Positions 1-9,928 of a DNA stretch of 64,000 nt are shown in pieces. Made by a program: the position numbers and the translations under genes. The DNA comes from Ralstonia sp. SET104 (GTDB lineage: Bacteria; Pseudomonadota; Gammaproteobacteria; Burkholderiales; Burkholderiaceae), in assembly GCF_003851545.1 (NCBI RefSeq), contig NZ_BHVX01000003.1, positions 310,001 to 374,000 on the forward strand, read 5' to 3'. How positions within the stretch are numbered: the first letter of the stretch is position 1; each line of letters begins with the position of its first letter. The notes beneath the pieces are model-generated. The model made no database searches. It saw only the letters and a program-made list of their open reading frames with translations, and was not told where the DNA came from.

Positions 1-123
1 CGCACAACTTCTGATGTAAGTGCCAATACCCGTCACGGTGCGTGAAGCGCCTCCGAAGAAGCGTGCGGCAATAGCCCACACCCGCGCCGTGACTCCGAAA
101 AACTGATCCACGTGTAATTTGCA

Positions 124-642
124 ATGGAACACAGCAACGAAGTGAATGCGGAGGAGCGCGTTTCCAAGCCAGGCAGACGCATGATCCTTGCAGGCATGCT
201 GGCGACTTATGCCGCGAGCCTGATCCCATGGGCCGCAGCGGAGCCAGTGTCGGGCGCCGAGCACGGCGCATTTGTCGCCCTATCGGCGATCATCGCCGGA
301 CGGCAGGCGCTAGATACGGCAATGGCGAAGCGTCTGTATGACGCATTTGTTGTGGAAGACGCCTCCTTCGCAAAAGCGTGCGTCAGCCTTCTGGCCCTGA
401 TTGAAGAACGCAAGATCGACGTCCGTGCACTTCAGCAGACGCTGGACGGTGAGCACTCTCAGTACGCGCGGCTGCCACCAAAGATCGCTACCGCATGGTT
501 CATGGGGATCGTCGGCACGGGCGATAAAGCCAAGGCCCTCGCCTATGAAAAAGCGTTGAACGCCGAGATCGTTTCCGACGTGCTCAAGCCACCGTCGTAT
601 AGCTACGGCGGGTACGGAAGTTGGACAAAAGCGCCGATCTAA
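124..642 (+). CDS. small subunit of membrane-bound FAD sugar/alcohol dehydrogenase (sorbitol dehydrogenase family)
   Basis: This 172-residue protein resembles the small subunit of three-component membrane dehydrogenases (D-sorbitol, fructose or gluconate dehydrogenase type). Residues 18-41 form a Tat-like export signal, with an Arg pair (GRR) followed by a hydrophobic stretch ending in AAA. Small subunits of this class are exported and carry the folded large subunit with them across the membrane. The gene sits 10 bp upstream of the GMC-type large subunit, which fits one transcript. No clear Shine-Dalgarno sequence precedes the ATG. The third partner, a multi-heme cytochrome c, is not found downstream. 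Substrate cannot be told from sequence. Confidence 0.75.
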   Translation: MEHSNEVNAEERVSKPGRRMILAGMLATYAASLIPWAAAEPVSGAEHGAFVALSAIIAGRQALDTAMAKRLYDAFVVEDASFAKACVSLLALIEERKIDVRALQQTLDGEHSQYARLPPKIATAWFMGIVGTGDKAKALAYEKALNAEIVSDVLKPPSYSYGGYGSWTKAPI

Positions 643-652
643 GACAGCAAAC

Positions 653-2272
653 ATGACCAAAGAACTCTCAGCAGATTTTGTAGTGATCGGCTCCGGCATT
701 ATCGGTTCCCTGACCGCGCGCAAGCTGGCACAGTCCGGCGCATCTGTCCTAATTCTGGAAGCCGGGCCGCGCGTGACTCGCGGCGAAATTGTTTCGCGCT
801 TCCGCAATTCGCCTCGTCGGAGCGACTGGATGTCGCCCTACCCACCGGCACCTTGGGCACCCCATCCGATTTACCAACCGCATGACAATGGCCATCTGGT
901 CCAAGCGGGCCCGTATCCGTATCCGGCCGAGTACATTCGCCAATTTGGTGGAACGACTTGGCACTGGGCTGCACATGCCTGGCGTAATGTCCCGAACGAC
1001 TTCAGGATTCAGTCTCTGTACGGGGTGGGCGTCGATTGGCCAGTCACCTACGAGGAACTCGAACCGTATTACCAGGAGGCCGAAGAGATCATGGGCGTCT
1101 CGGGTGCGCCGAACACAGGATCGCCCCGCAACAAACCCTTCCCTATGGAACCGGTTGCAGAGCCCTATGCGATGCGACGCATCCGCGAACGCCTGGCGGG
1201 TACGTATGACGTGGTGGGCAATACGACCGCGCGCAACAGCCGTAGTTACGACGGCCGCCCGGCCTGCTGCGGCAACAATAGCTGCCAACCGATCTGCCCA
1301 ATCGACGCACAGTACAACGGTGGCGTAGCCGCGCGATCAGCGGAAGTCGCCGGCGTGAAAATCCTGACGGACGCGAATGTGTACAAGCTCGAGCATGACG
1401 CGCAAGGGCGTATCACGGCAGCGTTGTACCTGGATCCGAACAAGCAGTCGCATCGCGTGACAGGTGACAAGTTTATTGTTGCAGCCAATGGCATTGAAAG
1501 CCCGAGACTGCTTCTCCTGTCCAGCAGCGATCGGTTTCCAAAAGGCCTGGCCAACCAATACGACATGGTCGGGCGCCACCTGATGGATCACCCGAGCACG
1601 TCGCTCACGTTTGATGCGGACGAGGATCTCTGGCTGGGTCGTGGCCCTCAAAGCCCAAGTTCGATTGGCAGCATGCGAGATGGCGCCTTCCGTGGCGAAC
1701 ATGCCCCCTACCGCCTCGACTTCACCAATATTTCCCGTGTTGATGGCGCCAGCAAATCCTTGATCAAGGACGGGGTCTATGGCGTGGAATTCGACAAACG
1801 TCTTCGCCACAGCGCAGCGCGCGAAATGAGCGTCAAGACCGTGCTGGAGGTGTTGCCTAACCCCGAAAACCGCATCTCGCTGAGCGACCAGAAAGATGCG
1901 ATGGGCATCCCGAAGCCGCAAGCCCACTACTCGGTTGATGACTATACGCGCAGGGGACACGAACGCGCGAAGCAGGATTTTCAGCGCATCGCCAATCTGA
2001 TGGGCGGCTCGAATCTACGATTCAGCAAGGATGGCAAGTTCGACAACAACCAGCACATTTGCGGCACGCTGCGCATGGGCAACGATCCCGCCTCGTCGGT
2101 GTGTGACAAATGGGGGCGCGCACACGGTCACGAAAATCTCTTCCTCTGCAGCACCGGCGTTATCCCGACTTCGGGTACATGCAATTCCACCGAGAACGGG
2201 CTGGCACTGGCACTACGCACCGTGGACCATATCCTCGGCAAGCATGCGCCGGCCGCTACTGACAAAGGTTGA
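653..2272 (+). CDS. GMC-type FAD dehydrogenase large subunit
   Basis: A 539-residue GMC oxidoreductase. The N-terminus has the dinucleotide-binding fold (VVIGSGIIGSLTARKLAQSG, then an acidic residue in ILEAG). A cysteine-rich stretch at about residues 202-214 (CCGNNSCQPIC) is typical of the large subunit of membrane gluconate, fructose or sorbitol dehydrogenases, where it is linked to an iron-sulfur centre. The C-terminal GMC block has the His-containing HICGTLRMG and the Asn-containing TCNSTENGLALALR. It follows the small subunit by 10 bp. Electrons would normally go to a cytochrome c subunit and then to quinone, but no such gene follows. The protein may use another cytochrome or be inactive. 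Confidence 0.8.
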   Translation: MTKELSADFVVIGSGIIGSLTARKLAQSGASVLILEAGPRVTRGEIVSRFRNSPRRSDWMSPYPPAPWAPHPIYQPHDNGHLVQAGPYPYPAEYIRQFGGTTWHWAAHAWRNVPNDFRIQSLYGVGVDWPVTYEELEPYYQEAEEIMGVSGAPNTGSPRNKPFPMEPVAEPYAMRRIRERLAGTYDVVGNTTARNSRSYDGRPACCGNNSCQPICPIDAQYNGGVAARSAEVAGVKILTDANVYKLEHDAQGRITAALYLDPNKQSHRVTGDKFIVAANGIESPRLLLLSSSDRFPKGLANQYDMVGRHLMDHPSTSLTFDADEDLWLGRGPQSPSSIGSMRDGAFRGEHAPYRLDFTNISRVDGASKSLIKDGVYGVEFDKRLRHSAAREMSVKTVLEVLPNPENRISLSDQKDAMGIPKPQAHYSVDDYTRRGHERAKQDFQRIANLMGGSNLRFSKDGKFDNNQHICGTLRMGNDPASSVCDKWGRAHGHENLFLCSTGVIPTSGTCNSTENGLALALRTVDHILGKHAPAATDKG

Positions 2273-2513
2273 GAAAGGGCCCCAGGCCACGTAGCTGAAG
2301 GGGCCCAGCGGCTTACGATTGAAGCAAGTCGTGCTGTTATTGTCCGACACGGGTGCAACGCAGATGGTGGCGGTCACGTAACAACTGCAAGGGCAGGCGA
2401 AAGGCCGCCAAGTGCCGGACGCCCGCGTCGCGCAAGCCCAATGTTCAGCGGGCATTGCGGACGTCAACCACGCAGTTCTGCTGTGCGCCTGCGCTGGGTG
2501 TACGATCGAAAAA

Positions 2514-2696
2514 TGTCTCCGAGGCGTGGCGGTACTCCACCGCTCGCGAGTGCTGGCAGGCCAAGCTTGCGTCATGCTACCTGCTGACATGGGCGCAGAG
2601 GCGGTCATCAAGATAGAGACGCCGGTGAAAAACTGGGCGCAGTCGGCGCGTGTCACTGAACGGCAAAGTGGCACCTTTTTACTCCGTGCTCTTTAA
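2514..2696 (+). pseudogene. N-terminal remnant of a CaiB/BaiF family III CoA-transferase
   Basis: One frame reads LRGVAVLHRSRVLAGQACVM, followed by LPADMGAEAVIKIETP. This matches the conserved start of family III CoA-transferases (LRGVRVLDLSRVLAGP, then LLADLGAEVIKIE), with scattered substitutions and one inserted residue in the VIKIE motif. The similarity stops about 20 residues later and a stop follows at 2694-2696. Only about 60 of roughly 400 residues remain and no start codon is well placed. It lies in the 594-bp space between the dehydrogenase and the amidohydrolase, where nothing else is evident. Confidence 0.65.
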
Positions 2697-2866
2697 TTGT
2701 CTCGTAGGTGCACTGAGCCTCATGTTGCTGGTGCGGTCAGGGGCATCGTGATCCGGTGCGCTGCGCAATAGCCCCTGTGTGGCCGGCGCTGAATAGGCGT
2801 CCCCGTGAAGTTTTCAGGGCGGCAACTGAATGTGCATGCGAAGCACAAGGCATCCTGGGAGTTTTT

Positions 2867-4132
2867 ATGAACGCACTCGTCAACGCGCTGCAGGGCTGCA
2901 GCGATACGCTGCTGGCTGAACTCGAAGCCATTTACAAAGACCTCCATCAGCACCCCGAGCTTTCCATGCAGGAAGTCCGGACCGCCAAGATCGCCGCCGA
3001 CCATATCGAGGCGCTGGGCTATGAAGTCACCCGCGATGTCGGTATCACGGGCGTCGTCGGCGTGCTGCGCAATGGAGCTGGCCCTACGGTGATGCTACGC
3101 GCGGACATGGACGCGCTGCCCATGGCAGAAAATACCGGCTTGCCTTACGCGAGCACCGTCAAGGCCAAGGATGAGGACGGCGTTGAAGTCGACGTCGCCC
3201 ATTCATGCGGACATGACATGCATGTGACCTGGCTGATGGGTGTTGCACGCGTTCTCGCAGAGCACCGCGACGCGTGGCGGGGTACGGTCATGGTGGTGTT
3301 CCAACCGGGCGAAGAGGTCGGGCGCGGCGCCGCCAGCATGGTGGCCGACTGGCGCACCGAACACTTTCCCAAGCCGGACATCATCCTGGGCCAGCATGTC
3401 ATGGTGGGGTCCAGCGGCACGGTCAGTTACCGGCCCGGAGTCATTCTGTCAGCGGGCGATAGCCTGAAAATCCGGCTGTTCGGTCGCGGCTCGCATGGCT
3501 CTCAGCCGCAGACGTCGATTGATCCGGTCATCATGGCCGCCTCCACCACGTTGCGCCTGCAAACTATCGTCTCACGTGAAATTTCGCCGATGGACAATGC
3601 CGTGCTGACCATTGGAGCACTGCAGGCGGGCACCAAGGAGAACATCATCCCGGACGAAGCCACCATCAAGCTCAACATGCGCACCTTCGACGAAGATGTG
3701 CGCGAGTACATGCTGGCTTCCATCAAACGGATTTGCTGTGCGGAGTGCGATGCATCGAACGCCGAGCGGCCGCCGGAGTTCACGACCCTCAGCGCGTATC
3801 CACTCACCGAAAACGACGCGGCCGCCACGCAGCGGCTGGCAGATGCTTTCAAGGCCCAGTTCGGCGACATGGCTTACGAAACGAAGCCTGCGTCGGCCAG
3901 TGAAGACTTCAGCATCTTCGGGCGCGCCTGGAGCGTGCCTTACGTCTTCTGGTTCATCGGCGGAACCGACCCTCAAGTCTATGCACAAGCCAAAGCGGCC
4001 AGGCAGGTCAACAAGATACCGAGTAACCATTCGCCCAAGTTCGCACCGGTCATTCATCCAACGCTGGAAACCGGCCTGCATGCGATGCTCACGGCGGCCT
4101 CTGCGTGGCTTTGCACTTCTGCGGCAACATGA
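2867..4132 (+). CDS. M20 family metallopeptidase / amidohydrolase
   Basis: A 421-residue zinc-dependent amidohydrolase of the hippurate hydrolase / IAA-amino acid hydrolase type (M20D). Visible family blocks are the N-terminal HQHPELSMQE, RADMDALPM, the metal site HSCGHDMHV and PGEEVGRGA. A dimerisation domain with SHGSQPQTSIDPV is in the middle, and the C-terminal metal ligand lies near SASEDFS. The ATG at 2867 is preferred over in-frame upstream starts because GGGAG lies just ahead of it and the family N-terminus begins there. The enzyme would cleave an N-acyl or N-carbamoyl amino acid or similar amide. It overlaps the next gene by 4 bp, so the two are probably cotranscribed. Confidence 0.85.
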   Translation: MNALVNALQGCSDTLLAELEAIYKDLHQHPELSMQEVRTAKIAADHIEALGYEVTRDVGITGVVGVLRNGAGPTVMLRADMDALPMAENTGLPYASTVKAKDEDGVEVDVAHSCGHDMHVTWLMGVARVLAEHRDAWRGTVMVVFQPGEEVGRGAASMVADWRTEHFPKPDIILGQHVMVGSSGTVSYRPGVILSAGDSLKIRLFGRGSHGSQPQTSIDPVIMAASTTLRLQTIVSREISPMDNAVLTIGALQAGTKENIIPDEATIKLNMRTFDEDVREYMLASIKRICCAECDASNAERPPEFTTLSAYPLTENDAAATQRLADAFKAQFGDMAYETKPASASEDFSIFGRAWSVPYVFWFIGGTDPQVYAQAKAARQVNKIPSNHSPKFAPVIHPTLETGLHAMLTAASAWLCTSAAT

Positions 4133-4758
4133 TGGAGCACAACCTCTTTGTCCTGGTCGACTTGCTGGGCACCCTCGCCTTCGCGGTCAGTGGTGCCCTC
4201 GCGGCCGAACAGAAGCGACTCGACCTGTTTGGCGTTCTTGCGATCAGCTATCTGACGGCGTGCGGCGGCGGCGTGATTCGAGACCTGTGTATCGGTGCAC
4301 TGCCGCCGGCGGGCATTTCGGACTGGCGCTACCTCGCCACCTCAGCGCTCGCGTCAGCGATTGCGATCTGGGCGCGCCCAATGATTGACCACCTCAAACA
4401 GCCGATCATCTTTTTCGATTCGCTCGGGCTGGGCTTCTTTGCCGTCGTCGGGGCGCACAAGGCGTTGGTGTTTGGCCACAACATCGAGGTGGCCATCCTT
4501 CTCGGCATGGTGACGGCCGTCGGCGGCGGCGTGGCGCGGGACGTGGTGCTCAACCGCGTGCCGATCATCCTCGAGAAGGAAATCTACGCCGTGGCAGCGC
4601 TGGTCGGGGCGGCCATCCAGGTGCTTGGACAGCGCATGGGCTGGACACTCACGCTCACGCCATGGTTTGGCGCCTTGATCTGCTTTGCTATCCGCACCCT
4701 CGCGCTGCACTACTCCTGGAGCCTCCCGGTGATCCCGCGCAACGACGCCACGCAGTAA
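4129..4758 (+). CDS. TRIC-type cation channel family membrane protein (UPF0126)
   Basis: A 209-residue membrane protein made of two similar halves, each with the glycine-rich signature of the prokaryotic TRIC family: CGGGVIRDLCIG at about residue 41 and VGGGVARDVVLNRVP at about residue 127. About six to seven hydrophobic segments can be seen. Members form trimeric cation-conducting pores in the inner membrane, but their role in bacteria is poorly known. The start is placed where ATGATGG overlaps the stop of the amidohydrolase. The first or second ATG is equally possible. Confidence 0.85.
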   Translation: MMEHNLFVLVDLLGTLAFAVSGALAAEQKRLDLFGVLAISYLTACGGGVIRDLCIGALPPAGISDWRYLATSALASAIAIWARPMIDHLKQPIIFFDSLGLGFFAVVGAHKALVFGHNIEVAILLGMVTAVGGGVARDVVLNRVPIILEKEIYAVAALVGAAIQVLGQRMGWTLTLTPWFGALICFAIRTLALHYSWSLPVIPRNDATQ

Positions 4759-4810
4759 TTGGGCTGAGCAGCGACGGGCTGTACATACGCAGCTTGCTGC
4801 GCGCAAACAG

Positions 4811-4831
4811 TCGACGCCCAGTGGGCGTCGA
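4811..4831. terminator. hairpin between convergent genes
   Basis: A perfect inverted repeat with 10-bp arms (TCGACGCCCA and TGGGCGTCGA) around one base sits in the 100-bp gap between the TRIC-family gene and the converging mhpC. No T-tract follows on either side. Its position suggests a bidirectional terminator. Confidence 0.5.
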
Positions 4832-4858
4832 TGAAGTGCGTCTGTGTCACCAACAACG

Positions 4859-5728
4859 TTAGTTCTTCAAGAAGTCGATCACCATCCGGTTGAACGCATC
4901 GGCGTGCTCCCACTGCGCCCAATGACCGCAGCGGTTGAAGATGTGCATCTGTGCGTTTGGCAGGCCGGCGATGAGCCGCAGGCCGACATCCATTGGCACG
5001 AAACGGTCATCACGGCCCCAGATCACGAGCGCGGGTGCTGCGATCTCACCCAGGCGTGCACCGTAGTCAGTGAACTGCTTCGGATTGGCTTCGAGGCTCT
5101 TGACGAAATTCTCGAGATGGTCGCGGCGTGCCAGCATGTTGTCCAGTCGCGCTTGCATCAGTTCGTCGGTCAGCGAGCTGGCGTCGTAGACGAACACGTT
5201 CATCATTCGCTTCAGGTTCTCGATGGTGGGATCGCGATACAAACCGTTGAGCAGCTTGATGCCTTCGGTAGGCATCGGAACGAACTGGCTTGGCCCACCT
5301 GTACCCCCACCCATCAGCACAAGCTTGCCCACGCGCGTCGGATTTGCCAATGCAAACGCCACAGCGCTGTGCCCGCCCATCGAGTTGCCGATGAGGTGTA
5401 CCCGCTCGATGTCGAGCGCGTCAACCACGGCCTTGAGGACACGGCCGTTCAGTTCAGAGCGCGAGCCGGTGTTGACTACAGGATCGCTTTTGCTCCAGCC
5501 CGGACAATCGACCAACAGCACGCGATAGCCAGCGCCGACGAGCGGGGCTACGTTGCGGTTGAAGTTGGCCCATCCGCTCGCGCCAGGGCCGGAGCCGTGC
5601 AGCATGACCACGGTTTCCGCGCCGGTGCCAGCATCGTTGTAATGGATTCGGAACTCGGTATCGCCATCCTTGATGGTGACGAATTTGCTTGTTGAGGCTT
5701 CGGTGAGGCCTTGTTCGGTTGTATCCAT
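4859..5728 (-). CDS. mhpC: 2-hydroxy-6-oxonona-2,4-diene-1,9-dioate hydrolase
   Basis: A 289-residue alpha/beta hydrolase of the C-C bond (meta-cleavage product) hydrolase group. Visible are the oxyanion-hole loop [12 protein letters not shown], the nucleophile elbow GNSMGGHSA, the acid in WGRDDRFVP and the catalytic His in [12 protein letters not shown]. MhpC splits the ring-fission product of 2,3-dihydroxyphenylpropionate into 2-hydroxypenta-2,4-dienoate and succinate (fumarate from the cinnamate analogue). The ATG at 5728 has AAGGA upstream and removes a non-conserved extension. Here it is the last gene of the operon, after the transporter, whereas in E. coli it follows mhpB. Confidence 0.9.
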   Translation of the reverse strand: MDTTEQGLTEASTSKFVTIKDGDTEFRIHYNDAGTGAETVVMLHGSGPGASGWANFNRNVAPLVGAGYRVLLVDCPGWSKSDPVVNTGSRSELNGRVLKAVVDALDIERVHLIGNSMGGHSAVAFALANPTRVGKLVLMGGGTGGPSQFVPMPTEGIKLLNGLYRDPTIENLKRMMNVFVYDASSLTDELMQARLDNMLARRDHLENFVKSLEANPKQFTDYGARLGEIAAPALVIWGRDDRFVPMDVGLRLIAGLPNAQMHIFNRCGHWAQWEHADAFNRMVIDFLKN

Positions 5729-5803
5729 GATGACGTTCCTTCTGGAGCCGAATGTGAATGGGAAATCAGAAATGTGTGGCGCGGCCGTCAGTGCCGGCAC
5801 CGG

Positions 5804-7075
5804 TCAGACGCCTCGCCCTCTAGGCAGCGCCGCCGGTGATTCCAACTGCGCAGAAAACGAACTCACCACGGTCAAGGCAGCAATGGCGGCGATGATGATC
5901 AGCGGGATGCTCGCCCCGACCAGCATTGACGGGCTCTGCCCGAGCGCGAAGAGTTGCCCGGCAATGAGCGGGCCAAGGATGGAGCCCAGTCGGCCGACGG
6001 CAACCGCTGCGCCGACGCCGGTCCCGCGGACTTCGGTTGGATAGACTTGACCGGCCAGCGAATACAGCACGGATTGGCCACCCACCAGGAACAAGCCGCA
6101 GAAGAACGCACCCCACAGCATCGAAAGGCTATCGCTGGCGCTTGCCAGAGCGCCAAGCGCCACGGCAATGCCTGCATACATGGCGACCACTGTGAGGCGG
6201 CGGCCGAAGCGATCCATGACGTTCGCGATGCCAATTGCACCCACACCTGCGCCGATGTTGAACACCATCATTGCGATGCCGGCTTGGGCGCGCGTTAGGC
6301 CATTTGATAGCACCATCGACGGCAACCAGTTCATGAGGAAATAGAGCACGATCAAAGTGCCCAGATAGCTGATCCAAAGCGCAAGCGTCGTGCGTGCACG
6401 GCCGTTGCGATATAGGGCCTCACCGATGCCAGGAGCGTGGCCGGCGCTGGTAGCAGCCAGCAATTGCGTTTCAACGAACTGCGCCGATTCGCGCAGGTAC
6501 AGCGCAAGCAATGGCAGCATCAGCAACGGCCCCAACCCGCCCACATAGAAAATGTGCCGCCAACCGTCATCGGCTGGGCTGCCAATGCCAATGGCGGCAG
6601 CCAGGGCGGCTCCGAACGGCATGCCGCAATACATCGCGCCGACCGCCGTATTGCGCTGCCGAGGCGTGGCAGCTTCCGAGCACAGGGCGATCAGGTTCGG
6701 CATCGCGGCGCCAAGCCCCAGACCAGTGAGAAAACGCGTGACAAGCAAGCTCTGAAAATCCCATATCAGCGTCGTTGCGAGCGAGAACACGCCAAACAAG
6801 GCCACCGAAAGCATCAGCACCCGCTTGCGCCCCAAGCGATCGGCAATCCTGCCTCCCAGTGCGGCCCCGGGCAGCAGTCCAATGGCGCCAGCGCTGAAGG
6901 CCCAGCCCATTTGCGCCACAGAAAGCGAGAATTCCTTGGCGATGCGCGGGGCGGCAACCCCTGCGGACTGTAGATCCAGCCCCTCTAGCAAGGCGATAGC
7001 CAGGCACAGGCCGATGGTGATGCTGCCGCTTGCCGCGGCAGTTCCGCTGGCGCTGCTTGATCGGTGCACGTTCAT
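5804..7075 (-). CDS. mhpT: MFS transporter for 3-(3-hydroxyphenyl)propionate type acids
   Basis: A 423-residue major facilitator of the aromatic acid:H+ symporter family with 12 predicted membrane segments. Signatures are the loop GGRIADRLGRKRVL between helices 2 and 3 and a repeat of it in the second half (NVMDRFGRRLTVV). The acidic residues in ALLEGLDLQS of helix 1 are characteristic of this family. It lies inside the mhp operon, between the aldolase and the hydrolase genes, so uptake of hydroxyphenylpropionate or hydroxycinnamate is the natural role. A good ribosome site (AGGAGA) precedes the ATG. Confidence 0.87.
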   Translation of the reverse strand: MNVHRSSSASGTAAASGSITIGLCLAIALLEGLDLQSAGVAAPRIAKEFSLSVAQMGWAFSAGAIGLLPGAALGGRIADRLGRKRVLMLSVALFGVFSLATTLIWDFQSLLVTRFLTGLGLGAAMPNLIALCSEAATPRQRNTAVGAMYCGMPFGAALAAAIGIGSPADDGWRHIFYVGGLGPLLMLPLLALYLRESAQFVETQLLAATSAGHAPGIGEALYRNGRARTTLALWISYLGTLIVLYFLMNWLPSMVLSNGLTRAQAGIAMMVFNIGAGVGAIGIANVMDRFGRRLTVVAMYAGIAVALGALASASDSLSMLWGAFFCGLFLVGGQSVLYSLAGQVYPTEVRGTGVGAAVAVGRLGSILGPLIAGQLFALGQSPSMLVGASIPLIIIAAIAALTVVSSFSAQLESPAALPRGRGV

Positions 7076-7122
7076 GGTTTGTCTCCTGTTTATTTACGAT
7101 GCCGCTCTGACCGGCGGCGTTA

Positions 7123-8154
7123 TTACTGCGCTTCGTGTGCGCGTTTCATCAGATCGAGTGCAACGTCAACGATCATGTCCTCCTGGCCGCCCACCATGCG
7201 CCGCTTGCCGAGTTCCACCAGGATGTCGACGGTCTTCAAGCCGTACTTCTTCGCCGCGACTTCCGAATGCCGCAGAAAGCTGGAGTAGACGCCGGCGTAG
7301 CCCAGCGCGAGCGTTTCTCGATCGACGCGCACCGGACGGTCTTGCAGTGGCCGCACAATGTCGTCGGCGGCATCCATTAGGGTGTAAAGGTCGGTTCCGT
7401 GATTCCAGCCAAGGCGCTCCGCTGCGGCGATAAAGACCTCGAGCGGCGCATTGCCAGCGCCGGCACCCATGCCCGCAAGCGACGCATCGATACGGTCACA
7501 GCCTTCTTCAACGGCGACAATCGAGTTGGCCACCCCGAGCGAGAGGTTGTGGTGCGCGTGGATGCCGGTTTGCGTGTCGGCGCTCAACACGTCCTTGAGT
7601 GCACGAAAGCGTGCCCGCACGTCGTTCATGCTCAACGCGCCTCCGGAATCGACCACGTAGATGCAGGTCGCGCCATAGGTCTCCATCTTCTTCGCTTCAG
7701 CGGCCAGATTCTCGGGCGTGGTCATGTGGCTCATCATCAGAAAGCCGACGGTGTCCATGCCAAGGTTGCGCGCGTACTCGATGTGCTGCCTCGAGATGTC
7801 GGCCTCGGTGCAGTGCGTGGCAACGCGGACCACGCGAGCACCGGCGTCGTACGCTGCCTTCAGGTCGTGCGTGGTACCGATGCCTGGCAGCAGCAGTGTC
7901 GCAATCTTCGCGTGCCGGATCACTTCGGATACGGCGGCGATCCATTCGAGATCGCTGTGCGCGCCGAAGCCGTAATTGAAACTCGACCCCTGCAGGCCGT
8001 CGCCATGCGCGACTTCGATGCTGTCCACCTTTGCCAGATCCAGAGCGCGCGCAATGTCCTGCACGTTCTGGATGGAGTACTGATGGCGGATTGCGTGACT
8101 GCCATCGCGCAGCGTCACGTCGGAGATATAGAGCTTTTTGTTCGGGGTACTCAT
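7123..8154 (-). CDS. mhpE: 4-hydroxy-2-oxovalerate aldolase
   Basis: A 343-residue DRE-TIM aldolase (HMGL-like). The signature [18 protein letters not shown] near the N-terminus and the metal-binding [13 protein letters not shown] near residue 200 are intact. It splits 4-hydroxy-2-oxovalerate into pyruvate and acetaldehyde. Its partner mhpF lies immediately upstream and the genes overlap by 4 bp, which fits the known aldolase-dehydrogenase complex that channels acetaldehyde. The length is normal for the family. Confidence 0.93.
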   Translation of the reverse strand: MSTPNKKLYISDVTLRDGSHAIRHQYSIQNVQDIARALDLAKVDSIEVAHGDGLQGSSFNYGFGAHSDLEWIAAVSEVIRHAKIATLLLPGIGTTHDLKAAYDAGARVVRVATHCTEADISRQHIEYARNLGMDTVGFLMMSHMTTPENLAAEAKKMETYGATCIYVVDSGGALSMNDVRARFRALKDVLSADTQTGIHAHHNLSLGVANSIVAVEEGCDRIDASLAGMGAGAGNAPLEVFIAAAERLGWNHGTDLYTLMDAADDIVRPLQDRPVRVDRETLALGYAGVYSSFLRHSEVAAKKYGLKTVDILVELGKRRMVGGQEDMIVDVALDLMKRAHEAQ

Positions 8155-9107
8155 GCAAGCGCTCCTTCGATGTTCAAGAGTGATTGCGCCATTTGCTCAG
8201 CGGTGGCCAGCGCGGCCGAAGTCATGATGTCGAGATTGCCGGCGTAGGCCGGCAGGTAATGCGCAGCGCCTTCCACCTCGATGAAGACCGACGTCTTCAG
8301 GCCGCTAAGCCGGCCCAGTCCGGGTACATTCAACGGCGCAGTCGTCGGTATCTCGTCGAACTGCACCGTCTGCTTGAGGCGGTAGCCGGGCACGTACGCG
8401 TTGACCGCGCGCACCATCTCGTCGATGGATGCTGCAATGGCGTCTTGATCGGCAGGCGCCGAGAGCGTGTAGACCGTGTCGCGCATCATCACGGGGGGCT
8501 CGGCCGGATTCAGAATGATGATGGCCTTTCCCTTTGCGGCGCCGCCGACGGCTTCGATTGCCCTGGAGGTGGTTTCAGTGAACTCATCGATGTTTGCGCG
8601 CGTGCCCGGACCGGCCGACTTGCTGCTGATCGATGCGACGATCTCTGCGTAGTGCACCGGGGCGACGCGCGAGATGGCCGCGACCATGGGGATCGTCGCC
8701 TGTCCGCCACAGGTCACCATGTTGACGTTCGGCGCATCCAGATGCGCACTGAGATTGACCACCGGCACGCAATACGGGCCAATGGCGGCGGGCGTCAGGT
8801 CAATCATGCGCAGGCGCGGCTTCAGCTTGCGCAGCAGCGCGTCGTTCTGGACGTGCGCACCAGCCGAGGTGGCATCGAAGACGAAGTCGATGTCCTTGAA
8901 TACGGGCAGGCGCGTCAAACCTTCGGCGCCCTCGTGGGTGGTCGCAACGCCCAGACGAGCAGCCCGGGCCAGCCCGTCAGAGGCCGGGTCGATGCCGACC
9001 ATCGCGGCGATCTCCAGATGCCGGCTGTTGCGCAGGATCTTGATCATGAGATCGGTGCCGATGTTGCCGGAACCGATGATTGCGGCTTTTAGTCTTTTGG
9101 AATCCAT
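8151..9107 (-). CDS. mhpF: acetaldehyde dehydrogenase (acylating)
   Basis: A 318-residue enzyme that turns acetaldehyde, CoA and NAD+ into acetyl-CoA. The N-terminal NAD-binding motif [12 protein letters not shown] and the catalytic cysteine in [12 protein letters not shown] are present. The ATG at 9107 begins right before the Rossmann fold. An upstream in-frame ATG would add 18 non-conserved residues. It is translationally coupled to mhpE, with which it should form the channelling complex. Confidence 0.93.
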   Translation of the reverse strand: MDSKRLKAAIIGSGNIGTDLMIKILRNSRHLEIAAMVGIDPASDGLARAARLGVATTHEGAEGLTRLPVFKDIDFVFDATSAGAHVQNDALLRKLKPRLRMIDLTPAAIGPYCVPVVNLSAHLDAPNVNMVTCGGQATIPMVAAISRVAPVHYAEIVASISSKSAGPGTRANIDEFTETTSRAIEAVGGAAKGKAIIILNPAEPPVMMRDTVYTLSAPADQDAIAASIDEMVRAVNAYVPGYRLKQTVQFDEIPTTAPLNVPGLGRLSGLKTSVFIEVEGAAHYLPAYAGNLDIMTSAALATAEQMAQSLLNIEGALA

Positions 9108-9120
9108 AGGATTGCTCTTC

Positions 9121-9909
9121 TCAGTCGATGAACGTCGCGCGTACGCTGCCAAGCCCTTCAATGTGGGCGGTGAACGTACCGGGTTGGGTGACGGCGACCA
9201 TGGGGCCCAGCGCCCCGGTCAATACGACATCGCCCGCGCGCAGCGGTGTGCCAAGCTGCACCAGGCGGTTTGCCAGCCAGACTGCCGCGTTCAGCGGGTT
9301 ACCCAGGCAGGCACTTCCGTTGCCGCGCGAGAGCACTTCGCCGTCGCGCGAGAGCGTCATGCCGCATGCGCTCAGGTCGATATCGGACAGCGGCACAGGG
9401 CGGCTGCCGAGTACGAACAGCGCGCTCGATGCGTTGTCTGCCACTGTGTCGACAAAGCGGATGTCCCAGTCTTGAATGCGACTGTCAACCACTTCGATAG
9501 CGGCCAGCGCGTACGCTGTTGCGCCGAGGATGTCGACGAACGTGTGTTGCTCGCGTGTCAGGTCATGCTGCAGCACGAGCGCAATCTCAGCTTCCACTTT
9601 CGGCTGAATCAGGCGCGCCAGCGGCATGGGCTGTTGGTCGCCATAAGCCATGCTCGCGAACAGTGCGCCGAAGTCCGGCTGATCCACGCCGAGTTGCTTC
9701 TGCACGACCGGCGATGTCAGGCCGATCTTGCGGCCAACAATGCGCTCGCCGTTCGCCACGCGTGCGTCAATGTTTGCCTGTTGCACGGCATAAGCGGTTG
9801 CCATGTCATCGATGGCAATGTCGCCGCGCACTGGCGCGATGGTGGTGCGCGAGGCTTGCGCTGCGCGCAGGCGCGCGGCGAGTGTGCTCACGATCTTGTG
9901 ATCGGACAT
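9121..9909 (-). CDS. mhpD: 2-hydroxypenta-2,4-dienoate hydratase (2-keto-4-pentenoate hydratase)
   Basis: A 262-residue member of the fumarylacetoacetate hydrolase-related hydratase family. Conserved parts are GRKIGLTSP, the metal ligands around [10 protein letters not shown] and the C-terminal [10 protein letters not shown]. It adds water to 2-hydroxypenta-2,4-dienoate to give 4-hydroxy-2-oxovalerate, which is the substrate of MhpE. The ATG at 9909 has AAGGAGA seven bases upstream. A longer in-frame extension to 10065 would run into mhpB and is not conserved. Confidence 0.92.
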   Translation of the reverse strand: MSDHKIVSTLAARLRAAQASRTTIAPVRGDIAIDDMATAYAVQQANIDARVANGERIVGRKIGLTSPVVQKQLGVDQPDFGALFASMAYGDQQPMPLARLIQPKVEAEIALVLQHDLTREQHTFVDILGATAYALAAIEVVDSRIQDWDIRFVDTVADNASSALFVLGSRPVPLSDIDLSACGMTLSRDGEVLSRGNGSACLGNPLNAAVWLANRLVQLGTPLRAGDVVLTGALGPMVAVTQPGTFTAHIEGLGSVRATFID

Positions 9910-9928
9910 CGGGTTCTCCTTGATCAGG

